The notes: a model not told the origin generated them from the sequence alone. A stretch of 64,000 bases of DNA from Butyricicoccus sp. Marseille-Q5471 (GCF_951230135.1 NZ_CATNVC010000003.1:1-64000), one strand, 5' to 3'. Numbered from the stretch's first letter, positions 10,560-20,223 are shown. Numbers and translations: made by a program.

Positions 10560-11636
10560 TCACATAAGATGTTTTATTGTTTCTTCTACTACCTTTTTCT
10601 TATCAAAGACGTCTTCCATGTGCTTACGACCGACTTGGCCCATTTGCTCTCGCTCTTCCCTGGTCTTTTCTATCATTGCCTTCATAGCTTCATATAGGCT
10701 CTCATTGTTCTTTGGCTCACACAATAAGCCACTTCCCTCTACAATCGCTTCCCTGCAACCAGGGATATTACTTGTAATAATCGGTCTACCAGAGCTTGCA
10801 CACTCAAGATTTGTATTTGCCATCCCCTCATGATAAGAAGGAAGAACAAAACAATCACAAGCAGCAATGAAGGGGATCACATTCTCCTGGTATCCATGGT
10901 ACTTAAGCCATCCTGCTTTCTCGTACTCTTCCAGCTTTTCCTTATAATTCTCTTCAAACGGTCCTACAACATCCAAGAAACACTTCTGGCCTTCCGCTAC
11001 CAGTCTCCGCATAGCAGCGAATAGTTCATCAATGCCCTTTTCCTTCATAACCCGACCGACGAAGAGGAATTTTACAACATTATTATTAGGATAAGGCTGA
11101 TAGGCATAAGTCTCTGTGTTAACGCCAGCACCGTTAAGAACTACTGTCTTCTCTTTATCGCAACATCCAAACGACAACAGCTCGTCCTTATTATTGCTAT
11201 TTTCAAAGAAGATGACCTTCGCTTTCTTTAATGCGAATTTGTAGAGATTAACAACAACAGTTCTTATCAGTCCTGCATTTTCAAATGCTGTTCCAAGTCC
11301 TGTGATATTCACTGCATACTGCTTACCTGCCAACCTCGCTGCAATACCACCATAGATATTAGGTTTAATGGTGTATGTAATAATGAGATCAGGATTAACC
11401 TCTTTCATCATCTTCCTATAGTGCTGGAAGAGGCCAAAATCCGTCTTGGGGTTAATCCCACGGCGGTCAACTGGAGTATCGATGAAAGTGCAGCCCATCT
11501 TTTCAAATGGCCGGACAAGATCACCATCGGGAAGCGAGATGTACACTTCATTGCCCCTACTTAGTAATTCCTCAATTAGCTCTTTCCGGAACTTATATAA
11601 ACCAATATCCATATTGGCAAGGATTAATACCCTCAT
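10560..11636 (-). CDS. glycosyltransferase, GT4 family (PglA/CapM-like)
   Basis: 358 aa. The N-terminal MRVLILANMDIGLYKFRKELIEELL and the ITYTIKPNIYGGIAARLAGK segment are characteristic of the GT4 subgroup that adds the second sugar to an undecaprenyl-linked amino sugar (PglA, CapM, WbjE type). KFLFVGRVMKEKGIDEL opens the donor domain and PSYHEGMANTNLECASSGRPIITS holds the E-x7-E motif. Being the first transferase gene after the initiating PglC-like set fits a second-step role; that is inference. Confidence 0.85.
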   Translation of the reverse strand: MRVLILANMDIGLYKFRKELIEELLSRGNEVYISLPDGDLVRPFEKMGCTFIDTPVDRRGINPKTDFGLFQHYRKMMKEVNPDLIITYTIKPNIYGGIAARLAGKQYAVNITGLGTAFENAGLIRTVVVNLYKFALKKAKVIFFENSNNKDELLSFGCCDKEKTVVLNGAGVNTETYAYQPYPNNNVVKFLFVGRVMKEKGIDELFAAMRRLVAEGQKCFLDVVGPFEENYKEKLEEYEKAGWLKYHGYQENVIPFIAACDCFVLPSYHEGMANTNLECASSGRPIITSNIPGCREAIVEGSGLLCEPKNNESLYEAMKAMIEKTREEREQMGQVGRKHMEDVFDKKKVVEETIKHLM

Positions 11637-11651
11637 CCCGTCATAACCTTT

Positions 11652-12902
11652 CTATTCTTTCCCAACTATAAACACATAGTTTGTCGTGGCACTTCCGCCG
11701 ATATTCAGCATCATGCCATTTTTCACACTTTCGACCTGATAACCACCGGCTGTTCCAGTGACCTGTTTGTACAAGTCAAGGAACATTCTCGCACCTGAAG
11801 CACCCACAGGATGTCCACAGCCAATCAGCCCACCGGAAGGATTGATTGGTTTGTCACCATCGAAATCGATCAGGCCACTCTCTACTGCTTCATACTCATA
11901 CCCTGGAGCCGTCAAACCAAATGCGCTAATGGCTGCGTATTCAGAGCTGGTGAAACAGTCATGCGTCTCGAACACATCTATGTCATCTACCATCAACCCA
12001 GCTCTCTTGTAGGCATCCAATACAGCTTGTCTCGTCCAGGGAAGGATGTACTCGCTTCCTTCGTTATCAGCCATTTTCTTATCGAAGAGCATCGGAGCAG
12101 TCCTGTGACCATAGCCTTTGATGACTGGCTTGTCTTGGTATCCTCGTTCAGCAATGAACTTCTCGCTGCACAGCACCACGACAGCAGCGCCGTCCGTCAC
12201 CTGTGAGCAGTCGGATACGCCGAGCTTACCGCCGACCAGCGGATTCGTATCTGTCCCTCTCGTGCTTGCTTGGTCATAGCTCATAAACCATTTACGGGTC
12301 TGAGCGAGAGGATTGCGCTTGGCGTTGCTGTAATTGATAACTGAGATCTTCGCTAACGCATCCATGTAACGCTTTTCATCAAGCTCCGGATACTTCTTCA
12401 GAGTTTCATCAGCGAGCCGACCAAACAGTTTCGGGAACGGCAATTCAATGCCCTTGCCTTCCTTCTCGTAGTAGGCAGCCCTGCCGAGGAAATCTCCTCC
12501 CAGCTTAGAGTCAACAGTCTTCATCAGTTCCCAGCCAACGACAATATCGACATCGTATTCGTCAGCGTGGATTTTCGTTGCGGCTGCATCAATAGCGACT
12601 GAGGAAGAAGCGCATGCGGCTTCATATCTTGCACTCGGAACACCGTAAAAAGCCGGATCAACTTCAGTCAGAAATGCACCAAGGTGACCCTGATCCACGT
12701 ATTTCTCTGCAATAAAGTTACCTACGAAACAAGCCACACGGTTATCACCGTTAAGTGCCTTTACATCATCAAAACTCAATCCAGCGTGGGCAAGTCCATC
12801 TGCCATAACCTCTTTCAAGATGGCGACCATGCCCTTGCCTTCTTTTTTCCAGTTGCGCTCAAAATCTGTCTGAGCGCCACCGAGTATGTAAACTTTGCTC
12901 AT
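11652..12902 (-). CDS. SCP2-type thiolase / acetyl-CoA C-acetyltransferase-like
   Basis: 416 aa of the thiolase superfamily. The nucleophile is Cys97 in YEAACASSS; the histidine motifs are ETHDCF and [14 protein letters not shown]. The last motif reads [12 protein letters not shown], lacking the second catalytic cysteine, which is the pattern of the SCP2/thiolase-like branch. Such enzymes condense or cleave beta-ketoacyl-CoA. It lies five bases after a 3-hydroxyacyl-CoA dehydrogenase reading frame and inside a polysaccharide locus, so it may make a short acyl donor for sugar modification rather than serve fermentation. The physiological reaction is inference. Confidence 0.8.
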   Translation of the reverse strand: MSKVYILGGAQTDFERNWKKEGKGMVAILKEVMADGLAHAGLSFDDVKALNGDNRVACFVGNFIAEKYVDQGHLGAFLTEVDPAFYGVPSARYEAACASSSVAIDAAATKIHADEYDVDIVVGWELMKTVDSKLGGDFLGRAAYYEKEGKGIELPFPKLFGRLADETLKKYPELDEKRYMDALAKISVINYSNAKRNPLAQTRKWFMSYDQASTRGTDTNPLVGGKLGVSDCSQVTDGAAVVVLCSEKFIAERGYQDKPVIKGYGHRTAPMLFDKKMADNEGSEYILPWTRQAVLDAYKRAGLMVDDIDVFETHDCFTSSEYAAISAFGLTAPGYEYEAVESGLIDFDGDKPINPSGGLIGCGHPVGASGARMFLDLYKQVTGTAGGYQVESVKNGMMLNIGGSATTNYVFIVGKE

Positions 12903-12907
12903 CTGAT

Positions 12908-13869
12908 TTACCTCCCAGATTTGAAATACAGTCTGTAATCGTACTTTGAAGGCTTCACTTCTGCGAGAAGCTCATCAATGTTGACTTTCTTACAGACATC
13001 AGGAAGGTTTTCTCTGATGAGTGTCGGAACATCGGCAACAGTAGAGAGTGCCTGATACATTGCCAACGGCGGACACCAGTTAAATCCCGTGGCCATTACA
13101 TCATCAGCCGCCTCAATCGTGTAACCCACTTCCTTAGTGGCATAAAGGCTGTACACAATATAGTCCAGCAGGAAGTACCGGCAGATTTCAGCTTCAAGCG
13201 AGTGGTTGTTTACAAGCCTCTCGAAAGCTTTCTGGTATAGTCGATACCGCCGTTGTCCTTAAAACGCTCGGCATACCGAAGTGCCTCATTGATAAACTGG
13301 AAGCCGATTCGGTTGCCAAGGAACGCAGGAGAATCCTTGACTTCGACTACAGTTCTGATCAGTTTTGTACTGAGATATTCCTTCAGTTCAGCCTGCATCT
13401 TATGATCAGAGAACGCTGTCGGTGTCAGTTCACAGAGCGACATACTGTAAGGCGGATTGAACATATGAACACCGAAGAAGTGTTCTTTCAATCCGTCAGG
13501 ATAGCAGTTTGCAATTTCTGTTATTGAAAGGCCAGAAGAGCCAGTGCAGGAAACAGCATGCGGCTGTAGGGTTTTGGCAACCTGACCTGCAATCTCTTTC
13601 TTTACCCCGATATCCTCTTTGCTACTTTCAAAAACGAGATCTGACTCTGCGACACACTTCTCCAACATAGAGAAGTCAGCAGGAACCAGATTCTTCGCAA
13701 TTGCGTCTGCCTTTACAGACTTCACAATACGGGGAATCGTTTTCTTAACTTTTTCAATGTCGCGTCCGACGCAGTAAACTTTTGCATCTCCAAAAGAGGC
13801 AAAGATACCTGCTACGTTCGCGCCCATGGTACCGGTAACGCCTATAACTGTTACTGTCTTTATATCCAC
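12908..13869 (-). pseudogene. 3-hydroxyacyl-CoA dehydrogenase, broken by a single-base frameshift
   Basis: The first part (13210-13869, GTG start) has a Rossmann start VTVIGVTGTMGANVAG and the catalytic GVHMFNPP motif; it then runs into a stop after ...IDYTRKLSRGL. In a second frame the protein continues as YQKAFERLVNN...YSLYATKEVGYTIEAADDVMATGFNWCPP to 12908, the usual C-terminal domain. Joining the two requires one base near 13235-13245 and gives about 320 aa, the family's normal size. It could be a real mutation, a programmed event or a sequencing error. It would reduce a 3-ketoacyl-CoA made by the thiolase downstream. Confidence 0.8.
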
Positions 13870-13897
13870 TCAGCTATCCTCTCTATCCGTTCCATCA

Positions 13898-14548
13898 TCA
13901 TTCTTCAAAGAACTTTATTGGCTTCGCGGGGCTTCCCACCGCCGTACATTTTGCCGGAATGTCTTTGACAACCACAGCTCCAGCTCCTACTATGCTGTAA
14001 TCACCCACGGTCTTGCCCTGAATGATCTGCATCCCTGTTCCAAGTTCTACTGCGTGACCGATATTCGTAATACCGGACACATTTACGGACGGGTAAAGAG
14101 TAACGAAATCCTGGAGGACAGCATCATGGCCAACGGTACAATCGAGATTGATAATTACATGGGACCCAATCTCAATATTGACCGTAATAATAGTGTGAGC
14201 ACAAATGATCGTGCCTTCACCGATGGTCACAAGATCAGACATCTCAACAGAGGGGTCAATAACTGTTCCGAACTTGATGCTAGGATTCACCGTCTTCATA
14301 TTGGAGACGATTTTCTCGCGTGTCCTTGAAGCACCAACAGCAACTACATAATAGGCATCGGGATAATTACTGACATCTGCAGTTTTACCGAGTACCTTGT
14401 ACCCGTTTATCTCGGTTCCCTGGATATCATCAGCATCATCCATAAAACCGAGAAGATTCCAGGTGGGAGTAACTTTATTCAGTCTTTCGACTGCCCAAGC
14501 AACCTCGCGGCCAAAGCCACTGGCACCAAAAATAATTAAATCTTTCAT
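13898..14548 (-). CDS. PglD/NeuD-family sugar N-acyltransferase
   Basis: 216 aa. The N-terminal domain is a small Rossmann-like fold starting DLIIFGASGFGREVAWAVERL that binds the UDP-amino sugar; the C-terminal part is a left-handed beta-helix (IGEGTIICAHTIITVNIEIGSHVIINLDCTVGHDAVLQDF...) with the catalytic histidine in the VGHD motif. PglD acetylates the C4 amine of UDP-4-amino-sugar. The gene overlaps the PglC-like gene by one base and sits with aminotransferase and dehydratase genes, which completes a bacillosamine-type route. The adjoining acyl-CoA genes suggest that its donor might be other than acetyl-CoA. Confidence 0.85.
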   Translation of the reverse strand: MKDLIIFGASGFGREVAWAVERLNKVTPTWNLLGFMDDADDIQGTEINGYKVLGKTADVSNYPDAYYVVAVGASRTREKIVSNMKTVNPSIKFGTVIDPSVEMSDLVTIGEGTIICAHTIITVNIEIGSHVIINLDCTVGHDAVLQDFVTLYPSVNVSGITNIGHAVELGTGMQIIQGKTVGDYSIVGAGAVVVKDIPAKCTAVGSPAKPIKFFEE

Positions 14549-15276
14549 TAGGCTTTCTCCTCAGTACCCATAAATTCTTCCATTGTTGCTGAAGTATCGG
14601 AATTGATTCCTTCTCGTTTAAGCACAGTCCTTACTGTATCTATGATTATTTGCAGATCGCCCTTGAATGTAATATTGTCAACGTACTTCACATCCCAGTC
14701 GAACTTCTCTTCCCAGCTAATGGCATTCCGGCCGTGGACTTGCGCAAGGCCCGTGAAGCCTGGTCTGACCTCGTGCCGACGAGCTTGGTGTGCGTTGTAT
14801 CGTGGGAGATATCGAACCAACAAGGGTCTCGGACCAACCACAGCCATATCGCCCTTTATCATATTGATCAGCTCTGGCAGCTCATCAAGAGAAGTTGACC
14901 TGAGTTTCTGTCCGAACGCCGGGAGTCGTTGATCGTCAGGAAGCAACTCTCCCTTTTCATCTCTGGCATCGGTCATCGTCCTAAATTTGTAGAGTTTGAA
15001 TATTTTTCCGTCTCTGCCGGGCCGCTCCTGTGTGAAGAGAACAGGAGAGCCAAGTTTCACACGAACCATGATTGCTGTAATAAGCAAAACAGGGGAAAGA
15101 ACTATAAGTGCCCCAGTAGCAAGAAAACCGTCCAATCCACGCTTTACAAAATGCTCGTATGGGCCATAAGGCTTATGCTTACTGTCCTTCTTCCCGATTG
15201 CGTCTGCTAAGACGGCAATCACACCGACAGCAAACGCAATCGCGATAATCCAAAGGATAATCCAAACTATTATCAT
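14548..15276 (-). CDS. initiating sugar-1-phosphate transferase (PglC/bacterial sugar transferase family)
   Basis: 242 aa: one or two N-terminal hydrophobic segments, then the monotopic phosphoglycosyltransferase core with VKRGLDGFLATGALIVLSPVLLITAIMVRVKLGSPVLFTQERPGRDGKIFKLYKFRTM and the Asp-Glu-Leu-Pro-Glu-Leu motif. It moves sugar-1-phosphate from UDP-sugar to undecaprenyl phosphate and so starts each repeat unit. It is likely to use the diamino sugar made by the PglF, PglE and PglD homologues of this locus. Confidence 0.88.
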   Translation of the reverse strand: MIIVWIILWIIAIAFAVGVIAVLADAIGKKDSKHKPYGPYEHFVKRGLDGFLATGALIVLSPVLLITAIMVRVKLGSPVLFTQERPGRDGKIFKLYKFRTMTDARDEKGELLPDDQRLPAFGQKLRSTSLDELPELINMIKGDMAVVGPRPLLVRYLPRYNAHQARRHEVRPGFTGLAQVHGRNAISWEEKFDWDVKYVDNITFKGDLQIIIDTVRTVLKREGINSDTSATMEEFMGTEEKA

Positions 15277-15403
15277 CTATGTTCCTCAATCTATGTGGCT
15301 ACCCAATACATGCTGATGCGAATTCCCATCCCTAATTGATGTTCAGCAGATGTTTTATCTTCCTATCTACGCTCTCAGCCATGCCCAGTCGATGTTCCCA
15401 TTT

Positions 15404-16564
15404 TTACAAAAAGCACCTATGAATGATCTCAATAATCCGGTCTTGCTGCTCTTCTGTCATCTTGTTATCCGAAGGTAAGCACAACCCTCTCCGGAAAATA
15501 TCGGCTCCAACATCGATTCCAGAGCCTTTTATATAGGCATTTGTGCGGCCTCTACCGTTGCCTTCGACTGTGACAAACGGGTTGGTCCGGTATATCGGCT
15601 GCATATGCATGGGCTTCCATATTGGACGAGCCTCAATGTTTGCGTCCTCAAGTTTGAGTCGAATCTGCTCGGGGGTTACATTTACTCCCCTATCAATCAG
15701 AATACAACTCAGCCAGAAGTTCGGTTTGCTATATTCAAGGTAGGGATTCATCTTGAGTGGCAGGCTTTTTAGACCTTCCTCATATCTACGATAAATCTTT
15801 TCCTTGAGGTTTCTATGTTCCTCAATGTGCAATAGTTGTCCACGACCTATACCTGCGACAATATTACTCATGCGGTAGTTGTAGCCTATCTCGCTGTGCT
15901 GATACCACGGAGCCGGGTCACGGGATTGTGTTGACCAAAAGCGAGCTTTCTTTATTCCCGCTTCATCGTCACTAACAAGCATTCCGCCGCCAGAGGTGGT
16001 GATAATTTTATTTCCGTTAAATGAAAAGATACCATACTTGCCAAACGTGCCTGTTTGTTTGCCTTCATATGTAGCGGAAAGGCTCTCAGCTGCGTCTTCA
16101 ATTAAAGTCGCACCGTGAGCGTCGCAAATGGAGCGTATTTCGTCAAGTTTTGCAGGTACTCCGTACAAGTTAACAACGATTACACATTTGCAATCAGGAT
16201 ACTTCTCGAATGCCTTTTCGAGAGCTTTTGGATCCATGTTCCAAGTATCCCTCTCGGAATCAATGAAAACCTGTACACCGCCCTCGTATGACACGGGGTT
16301 GACAGTAGCGGAGAAAGTCAGGTCTGAGCAAAAGACAACATTCCCACGCTTGACACCGGCAAGTTTTACTGCAAGATGCAAAGCTGACGTGCCCGACACT
16401 AAAGCTGCGGCATGTCTAATTCCGACATACTCAGCTATCTCACGCTCGAAACCATCAACATTTGGGCCTAAAGGAGCTATCCAGTTAGTTTCAAATGCTT
16501 CTGTTATGAATTTTTGTTCGTCTCCGTGCATTGTAGGTGACGACAAAAAAATTCTATTGCTCAT
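15404..16564 (-). CDS. PglE-like DegT/DnrJ/EryC1 aminotransferase
   Basis: 386 aa PLP enzyme. The pyridoxal lysine is Lys186 in SFNGNKIITT; Asp157 of EDAAESLSATY contacts the cofactor ring; LVSGTSALHLA binds phosphate. Closest in pattern to PglE/PseC-type UDP-4-keto-sugar aminotransferases, which put an amino group on C4 using glutamate. The start ATG at 16564 follows a GGAGTAAG box. A truncated relative stands upstream at 17156-17758, with a small inverted-repeat element between them. Confidence 0.88.
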   Translation of the reverse strand: MSNRIFLSSPTMHGDEQKFITEAFETNWIAPLGPNVDGFEREIAEYVGIRHAAALVSGTSALHLAVKLAGVKRGNVVFCSDLTFSATVNPVSYEGGVQVFIDSERDTWNMDPKALEKAFEKYPDCKCVIVVNLYGVPAKLDEIRSICDAHGATLIEDAAESLSATYEGKQTGTFGKYGIFSFNGNKIITTSGGGMLVSDDEAGIKKARFWSTQSRDPAPWYQHSEIGYNYRMSNIVAGIGRGQLLHIEEHRNLKEKIYRRYEEGLKSLPLKMNPYLEYSKPNFWLSCILIDRGVNVTPEQIRLKLEDANIEARPIWKPMHMQPIYRTNPFVTVEGNGRGRTNAYIKGSGIDVGADIFRRGLCLPSDNKMTEEQQDRIIEIIHRCFL

Positions 16565-17155
16565 TTCTTACTCCTTTGTTTTTAGTCACGCACACACTGA
16601 TGAGGTAAAGATAATTACATAACATTCATTGTTTTTGTAAGGAACTTATCCTCGTGGCGGGTGTAGCTTTGTTACTGCAAAACTTCAGTTGAAAATCTAA
16701 AAATAACTTAAGGCAACACCGCACAATTCGCGGCTAGCGCCTTAAGCGCACGCTTGCTTGCATCTTTTCCGTCATATGCGCCAAAAATGCTCGCAAATAC
16801 ACAAAGTATTTGCTGCGCTTTTTGACACATCTGGCAAAAAATTTGACTGCGCAATCCCGCACTTAGAATTGTGCGGTGTTGCCTTAAAAATATATAAACC
16901 AAAAAGCCGTAGAAGTGTTGATATATAAGGCTTTTTGAGGTGACCGTAATATCAGATGTTTGTAAGAAACTTTACCCCGTGAAAATCGCAAGAGAAAGAG
17001 AAAGAGAAAAATTATTGTATAAGATAACCAATTAGGTCCCGATATATGACCTGCTTTGGTTGTTTTGCAAAATATTTCGCGTTATTTTCTTTTTCTCATG
17101 CAGGGTTTTAATCTTATTATCAGCCTAAACCGCAATATGTTGTATACACAGCTCT
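16565..17155. other. non-coding gap between two aminotransferase copies
   Basis: Apart from the inverted-repeat element, the gap holds AT-rich sequence with a short GAGAAA triplet run near 16990 and no gene. It probably replaced the C-terminal part of the upstream aminotransferase copy. Confidence 0.5.
16708..16887. mobile_element. MITE-like element, 180 bp with perfect 22-bp terminal inverted repeats
   Basis: The left end (16708-16729, beginning TTAAGGCAACACCGC) and the right end (16866-16887) are exact inverted copies. The short interior codes nothing convincing, though a 64-codon frame spans it on the minus strand. A shorter hairpin with related end sequence (CACCGCATAATTCGC) occurs at 58332-58404, so the element belongs to a family in this genome. 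No target duplication is obvious. It lies in the gap between the complete and the truncated aminotransferase genes. Confidence 0.75.
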
Positions 17156-17758
17156 CTAACTCACTATATTTTGTATAGACATTTTAACAGTTAGGAACTT
17201 GTCACCATGTAATGAAATCGTGTTATACTGTCCAAAAGTGCCGGTCTGCTTGCCTTTATAGGTAGCGGACAGGCTCTCCGCAGCATCCTCAATCATCACC
17301 GCACCGTGTGCATCGCAGACGTCACGAATCTCATCTAGTTTGGCAGGCGTACCGTAGAGATTGGCAATTACCACGCACTTACACTGCGGATATTTTACAA
17401 ACGCTTTTTCCAACGCTCTTGGATCCATGTTCCACGTCTCACGTTCGGAATCTATGAATACCTGAATGCCACCCTCATAAGACACCGGGTTTACTGTTGC
17501 CGAGAACGTCATGTCCGAGCAGAATACAATGTCCCCTCGCTTCACACCTGCAAGCTTGATAGCCAAATGGAGCGCAGAGGTACCGGAAACCAAGGCAGCT
17601 GCATGGCCTATTCCAATATAAACCGCCATCTCCTTTTCAAACTCGTTCACATTAGGTCCAAGAGGGGCAACCCAATTGGAGTCAAATGCCTCCTGGATAA
17701 ACTTCATTTCATTGCTGTGCATCGTGGGAGATGACAGCCAAATTTTACTATTAACCAT
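17156..17758 (-). pseudogene. truncated DegT aminotransferase, N-terminal half only
   Basis: The first 180 or so codons match the complete aminotransferase at 15404-16564 nearly residue for residue (for example SPTMHSNEMKFIQEAFDSNWVAPLGPNV and LVSGTSALHLAIKLAGVKRGD), then the frame ends soon after the lysine motif (SLHGDKFLT), where a full enzyme would continue for about 200 residues. It retains a good start (GAGGTGATAAT before the ATG at 17758). This looks like the remains of an older or recombined allele of the same gene; a functional product is very unlikely. Confidence 0.8.
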
Positions 17759-17773
17759 ATTATCACCTCGCAC

Positions 17774-18293
17774 ATAATCATAATTGTCCCAATCAACTTG
17801 CTGCCAGAGATGACCGACAGCAGCGGGATACCCGAAATCTTTTTACTGCGGACGAGCACTCAACATGGATATTTTCTTTAACCCTCGCGTGCATATCACT
17901 TACTGCCTCAGGGCAGTTAAATCACCATAATCAAACCGTGTTATTATATAGGAATGTGCGGAAATACACCCTATGACTTGGAACGGATGCAGTACCTTTG
18001 CACATAGAATTTTTCCATATTGTTTTGACTGAGAAAAGCTCCCCCTTTTCCAATTTGATCATCAAATTTTTCACCATCATACAATTGGGGGCTTTTTTAG
18101 CCGGATATTTTGTTTCAAAACTTCAGTTTATTACCCTTTGTCCCCATCCGCTTAAATATGATTTCTTGGCCTCAGGCAAATACTTCAAAACACTTTTGAT
18201 TCCATAAAACATCTCTTATGCAATCAAAACTACCTAAAAGCGTATTATCCCTCATCATTCGCACTAATCCATCATTTTTCGCCGAAAGCCGGT
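17774..18293. other. non-coding region between surface protein gene and aminotransferase genes
   Basis: About 520 bases with no convincing gene. A CTCCCCC...GGGGGCTTTTTT hairpin with long loop (about 18036-18100) could be a plus-strand terminator, and a lone TATAAT on the minus strand at 17943-17948 could serve the downstream genes, but no good -35 box is seen. Confidence 0.4.
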
Positions 18294-18345
18294 TAAAAAG
18301 AGACACCGAAACTGCAACGTATGCCGCAGACCGGCGTCTCTTTTT
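18294..18345. terminator. bidirectional intrinsic terminator after the SLH gene
   Basis: AAAAAGAGACACCG pairs with CGGCGTCTCTTTTT, with T-runs on both sides. It lies 50 bases past the stop of the surface protein and would end the promoter-proximal half of the polysaccharide transcription unit, leaving the transferase genes to a second promoter. Confidence 0.75.
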
Positions 18346-18394
18346 ATCACGTCCGGTTTATCCTGCTACAGATCTATCATTCCACGCAGAACGC

Positions 18395-20197
18395 TTATTT
18401 CCTGACTACGCGAAACGTGACCGTATAGGTTGTGCCAGCAACAGGGGTATACTGAAGCTGATAACTTGTGTCCAACGTCATATCGGCCAGCGTCTGATCC
18501 AGATCCTCGACCAAATCCATGCCATCGCCTGTAACCTCATTCTCGTACTTCTCTACAAATGCCGCCCACTTGGTTGCATCGCTGCGTGCAGCCATGCCTT
18601 CCTCTGCAATTGCATAAAGGCCTAGACTTCCGCCAAACGCAGCCTTGAGCTCCGTCACCTTACTGCTATAAGCAGTGCCCAGTGCATTCACAATCTTCTC
18701 GCTGCTCAGCTGATAATCGGCCGAACTATTTACCGTTTTGGTTCCGTCTGTAATAGATACGTCCAACTTATACGTCGTGGTAGTCGAACCACCGCCACCA
18801 CCGCCGCCGGAAGAACCAGAGCCGCTGCCAGTGTCAGGCACTGTGGTGCTCGAACCGCCGGAGACATCCTTGCCGCCCGCCGTTACGCCGGATGCAGAGG
18901 AGTCAACCGTCACCTTCGTGCCAGAGGTATCAACCTTGACATTGTCGGCCGCTGCGGATACATTGGCTACCTTGCCGGTACCGCTGATCGCAGTGCCTGT
19001 GCCGTTTGCGACAACCGTATCAACCTTTGCCGTCGCGGTAGTGGTAACAGCAGCGCTCGTTGCCGTTTTGGTCGTAGTAACCGTTTTTACCGTACCGGAA
19101 ATCTCTACCGATGTTTTCGGCGCACTGATCGTGAGTGTGCCAACCGTTGCTTTTTCTGCAACCTTCAGCGTCGCACCCTGCGCTGTTTCGGCGACGACTA
19201 CTGAATCCACCTTGCCGTTAATCGTGATAGGAGCAGCAGCACCTGCAACGGTCACCGAACCGATTGTACCGTCCAGCACAACCGCATTGTCTGCCACAAC
19301 CGTGCTGACGACCGCACTGCCCTCTACCGCAATACGTACTGCTCCGTCCGTACGGGCTGCAGAGATATTTGCGATGGAGGAATTGCCCGTGATATGAATG
19401 GAGTTCGTGCCACCACCACGGACGATAACAGCCCCCTTAACTGTAACATTTTCAAGGGTTGCGTCACCGTTTGCAACGCCTTCGGCAATCACAAGGTTTC
19501 CGGTGATGGTCATATCCTTAAGTATAACACCCGAGGTATTAATAACCGCAGAGCCGCTGACGGTTCCCGTATAGGTCTCAGCCTTATTATAGTAGCCCTT
19601 GAAGATGTTATCGAGCACGGTAGCAATCTCTGCGCGGGTTACAGCACTTTGCGGCGCAAAATTGCCGTTGGCATCGCCCTTCATGTAGCCAGCGGCCTTC
19701 ATTGCATTGACCGACGAAACCGCGAAGGAGCTGACCTTGTCCTGATCCTGATAGCCGGCAGAAGCAGTGTTCGTCCCGTCCAGCTTCATAACGCGGGACA
19801 GCATAACAGCCGCCTGCTCACGAGTAATCTTCTCGTTAGGACGTACCGTCCCATCGTCATAGCCCTTGAGAACGCCTGCCGCAGATGCACCAAGAATCGC
19901 GTCTGTGCTGTAATTATCTGTCGAGAGGTCGGTGTAACTGTTTTTCGCCTTGCTCTGATAGTCCATCACACGGTCAAGTACAACCGCCATCTCGCCGCGC
20001 GTGATGCTGCGCTCGGGCTGAACGCTGCCATCCTCATACCCCTTGATGATGCCGCGCTCCATCCAGGTGCTCATGGCACCTTCGTACCACTTACCGGACA
20101 GCTCGCTCGAAGTTGCTGCAAGTGCCGATGTAGACATTGCAGCTACTGACAGCGCCAGCAGTACGGCAAAGGGTGCTTTGGAAAACTTTCTTTTCAT
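18395..20197 (-). CDS. SLH-domain cell-surface protein
   Basis: 600 aa secreted protein. A signal peptide (MKRKFSKAPFAVLLALSVAAMSTSALA) precedes three SLH repeats (about residues 35-200: WMERGIIKGYEDGSVQPERSITRGEMA, ...GVLKGYDDGTVRPNEKITREQAAVML, ...GYMKGDANGNFAPQSAVTRAEIATVL) that bind pyruvylated secondary cell-wall polymer. Then follows a long Val/Thr/Ala-rich repetitive stretch, beta-helix-like, a Gly-Ser linker with a run of glycines, and a 100-residue C-terminal domain. The ATG at 20197 has AGGAG nine bases before it. Its place between kinase/dehydratase genes and transferases, and the pyruvyl transferase in the same locus, suggest it rests on the very polymer made here. Confidence 0.85.
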   Translation of the reverse strand: MKRKFSKAPFAVLLALSVAAMSTSALAATSSELSGKWYEGAMSTWMERGIIKGYEDGSVQPERSITRGEMAVVLDRVMDYQSKAKNSYTDLSTDNYSTDAILGASAAGVLKGYDDGTVRPNEKITREQAAVMLSRVMKLDGTNTASAGYQDQDKVSSFAVSSVNAMKAAGYMKGDANGNFAPQSAVTRAEIATVLDNIFKGYYNKAETYTGTVSGSAVINTSGVILKDMTITGNLVIAEGVANGDATLENVTVKGAVIVRGGGTNSIHITGNSSIANISAARTDGAVRIAVEGSAVVSTVVADNAVVLDGTIGSVTVAGAAAPITINGKVDSVVVAETAQGATLKVAEKATVGTLTISAPKTSVEISGTVKTVTTTKTATSAAVTTTATAKVDTVVANGTGTAISGTGKVANVSAAADNVKVDTSGTKVTVDSSASGVTAGGKDVSGGSSTTVPDTGSGSGSSGGGGGGGSTTTTYKLDVSITDGTKTVNSSADYQLSSEKIVNALGTAYSSKVTELKAAFGGSLGLYAIAEEGMAARSDATKWAAFVEKYENEVTGDGMDLVEDLDQTLADMTLDTSYQLQYTPVAGTTYTVTFRVVRK

Positions 20198-20223
20198 ATT
20201 GTTTTTCTCCTTTTCCGTTATTA

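Noticed and set aside
16708-16902. A 64-codon frame across the MITE-like element
   Set aside because: It spans the inverted-repeat element, has no ribosome binding site or recognisable motif, and is best seen as a by-product.
16985-17010. GAGAAA hexamer repeats in the gap between the aminotransferase copies
   Set aside because: Only about three units, non-coding, no sign of function.
18036-18100. CTCCCCC/GGGGGC hairpin as a riboswitch
   Set aside because: It stands in front of no gene on its strand and has a long unstructured loop; a plain terminator is the simpler reading.
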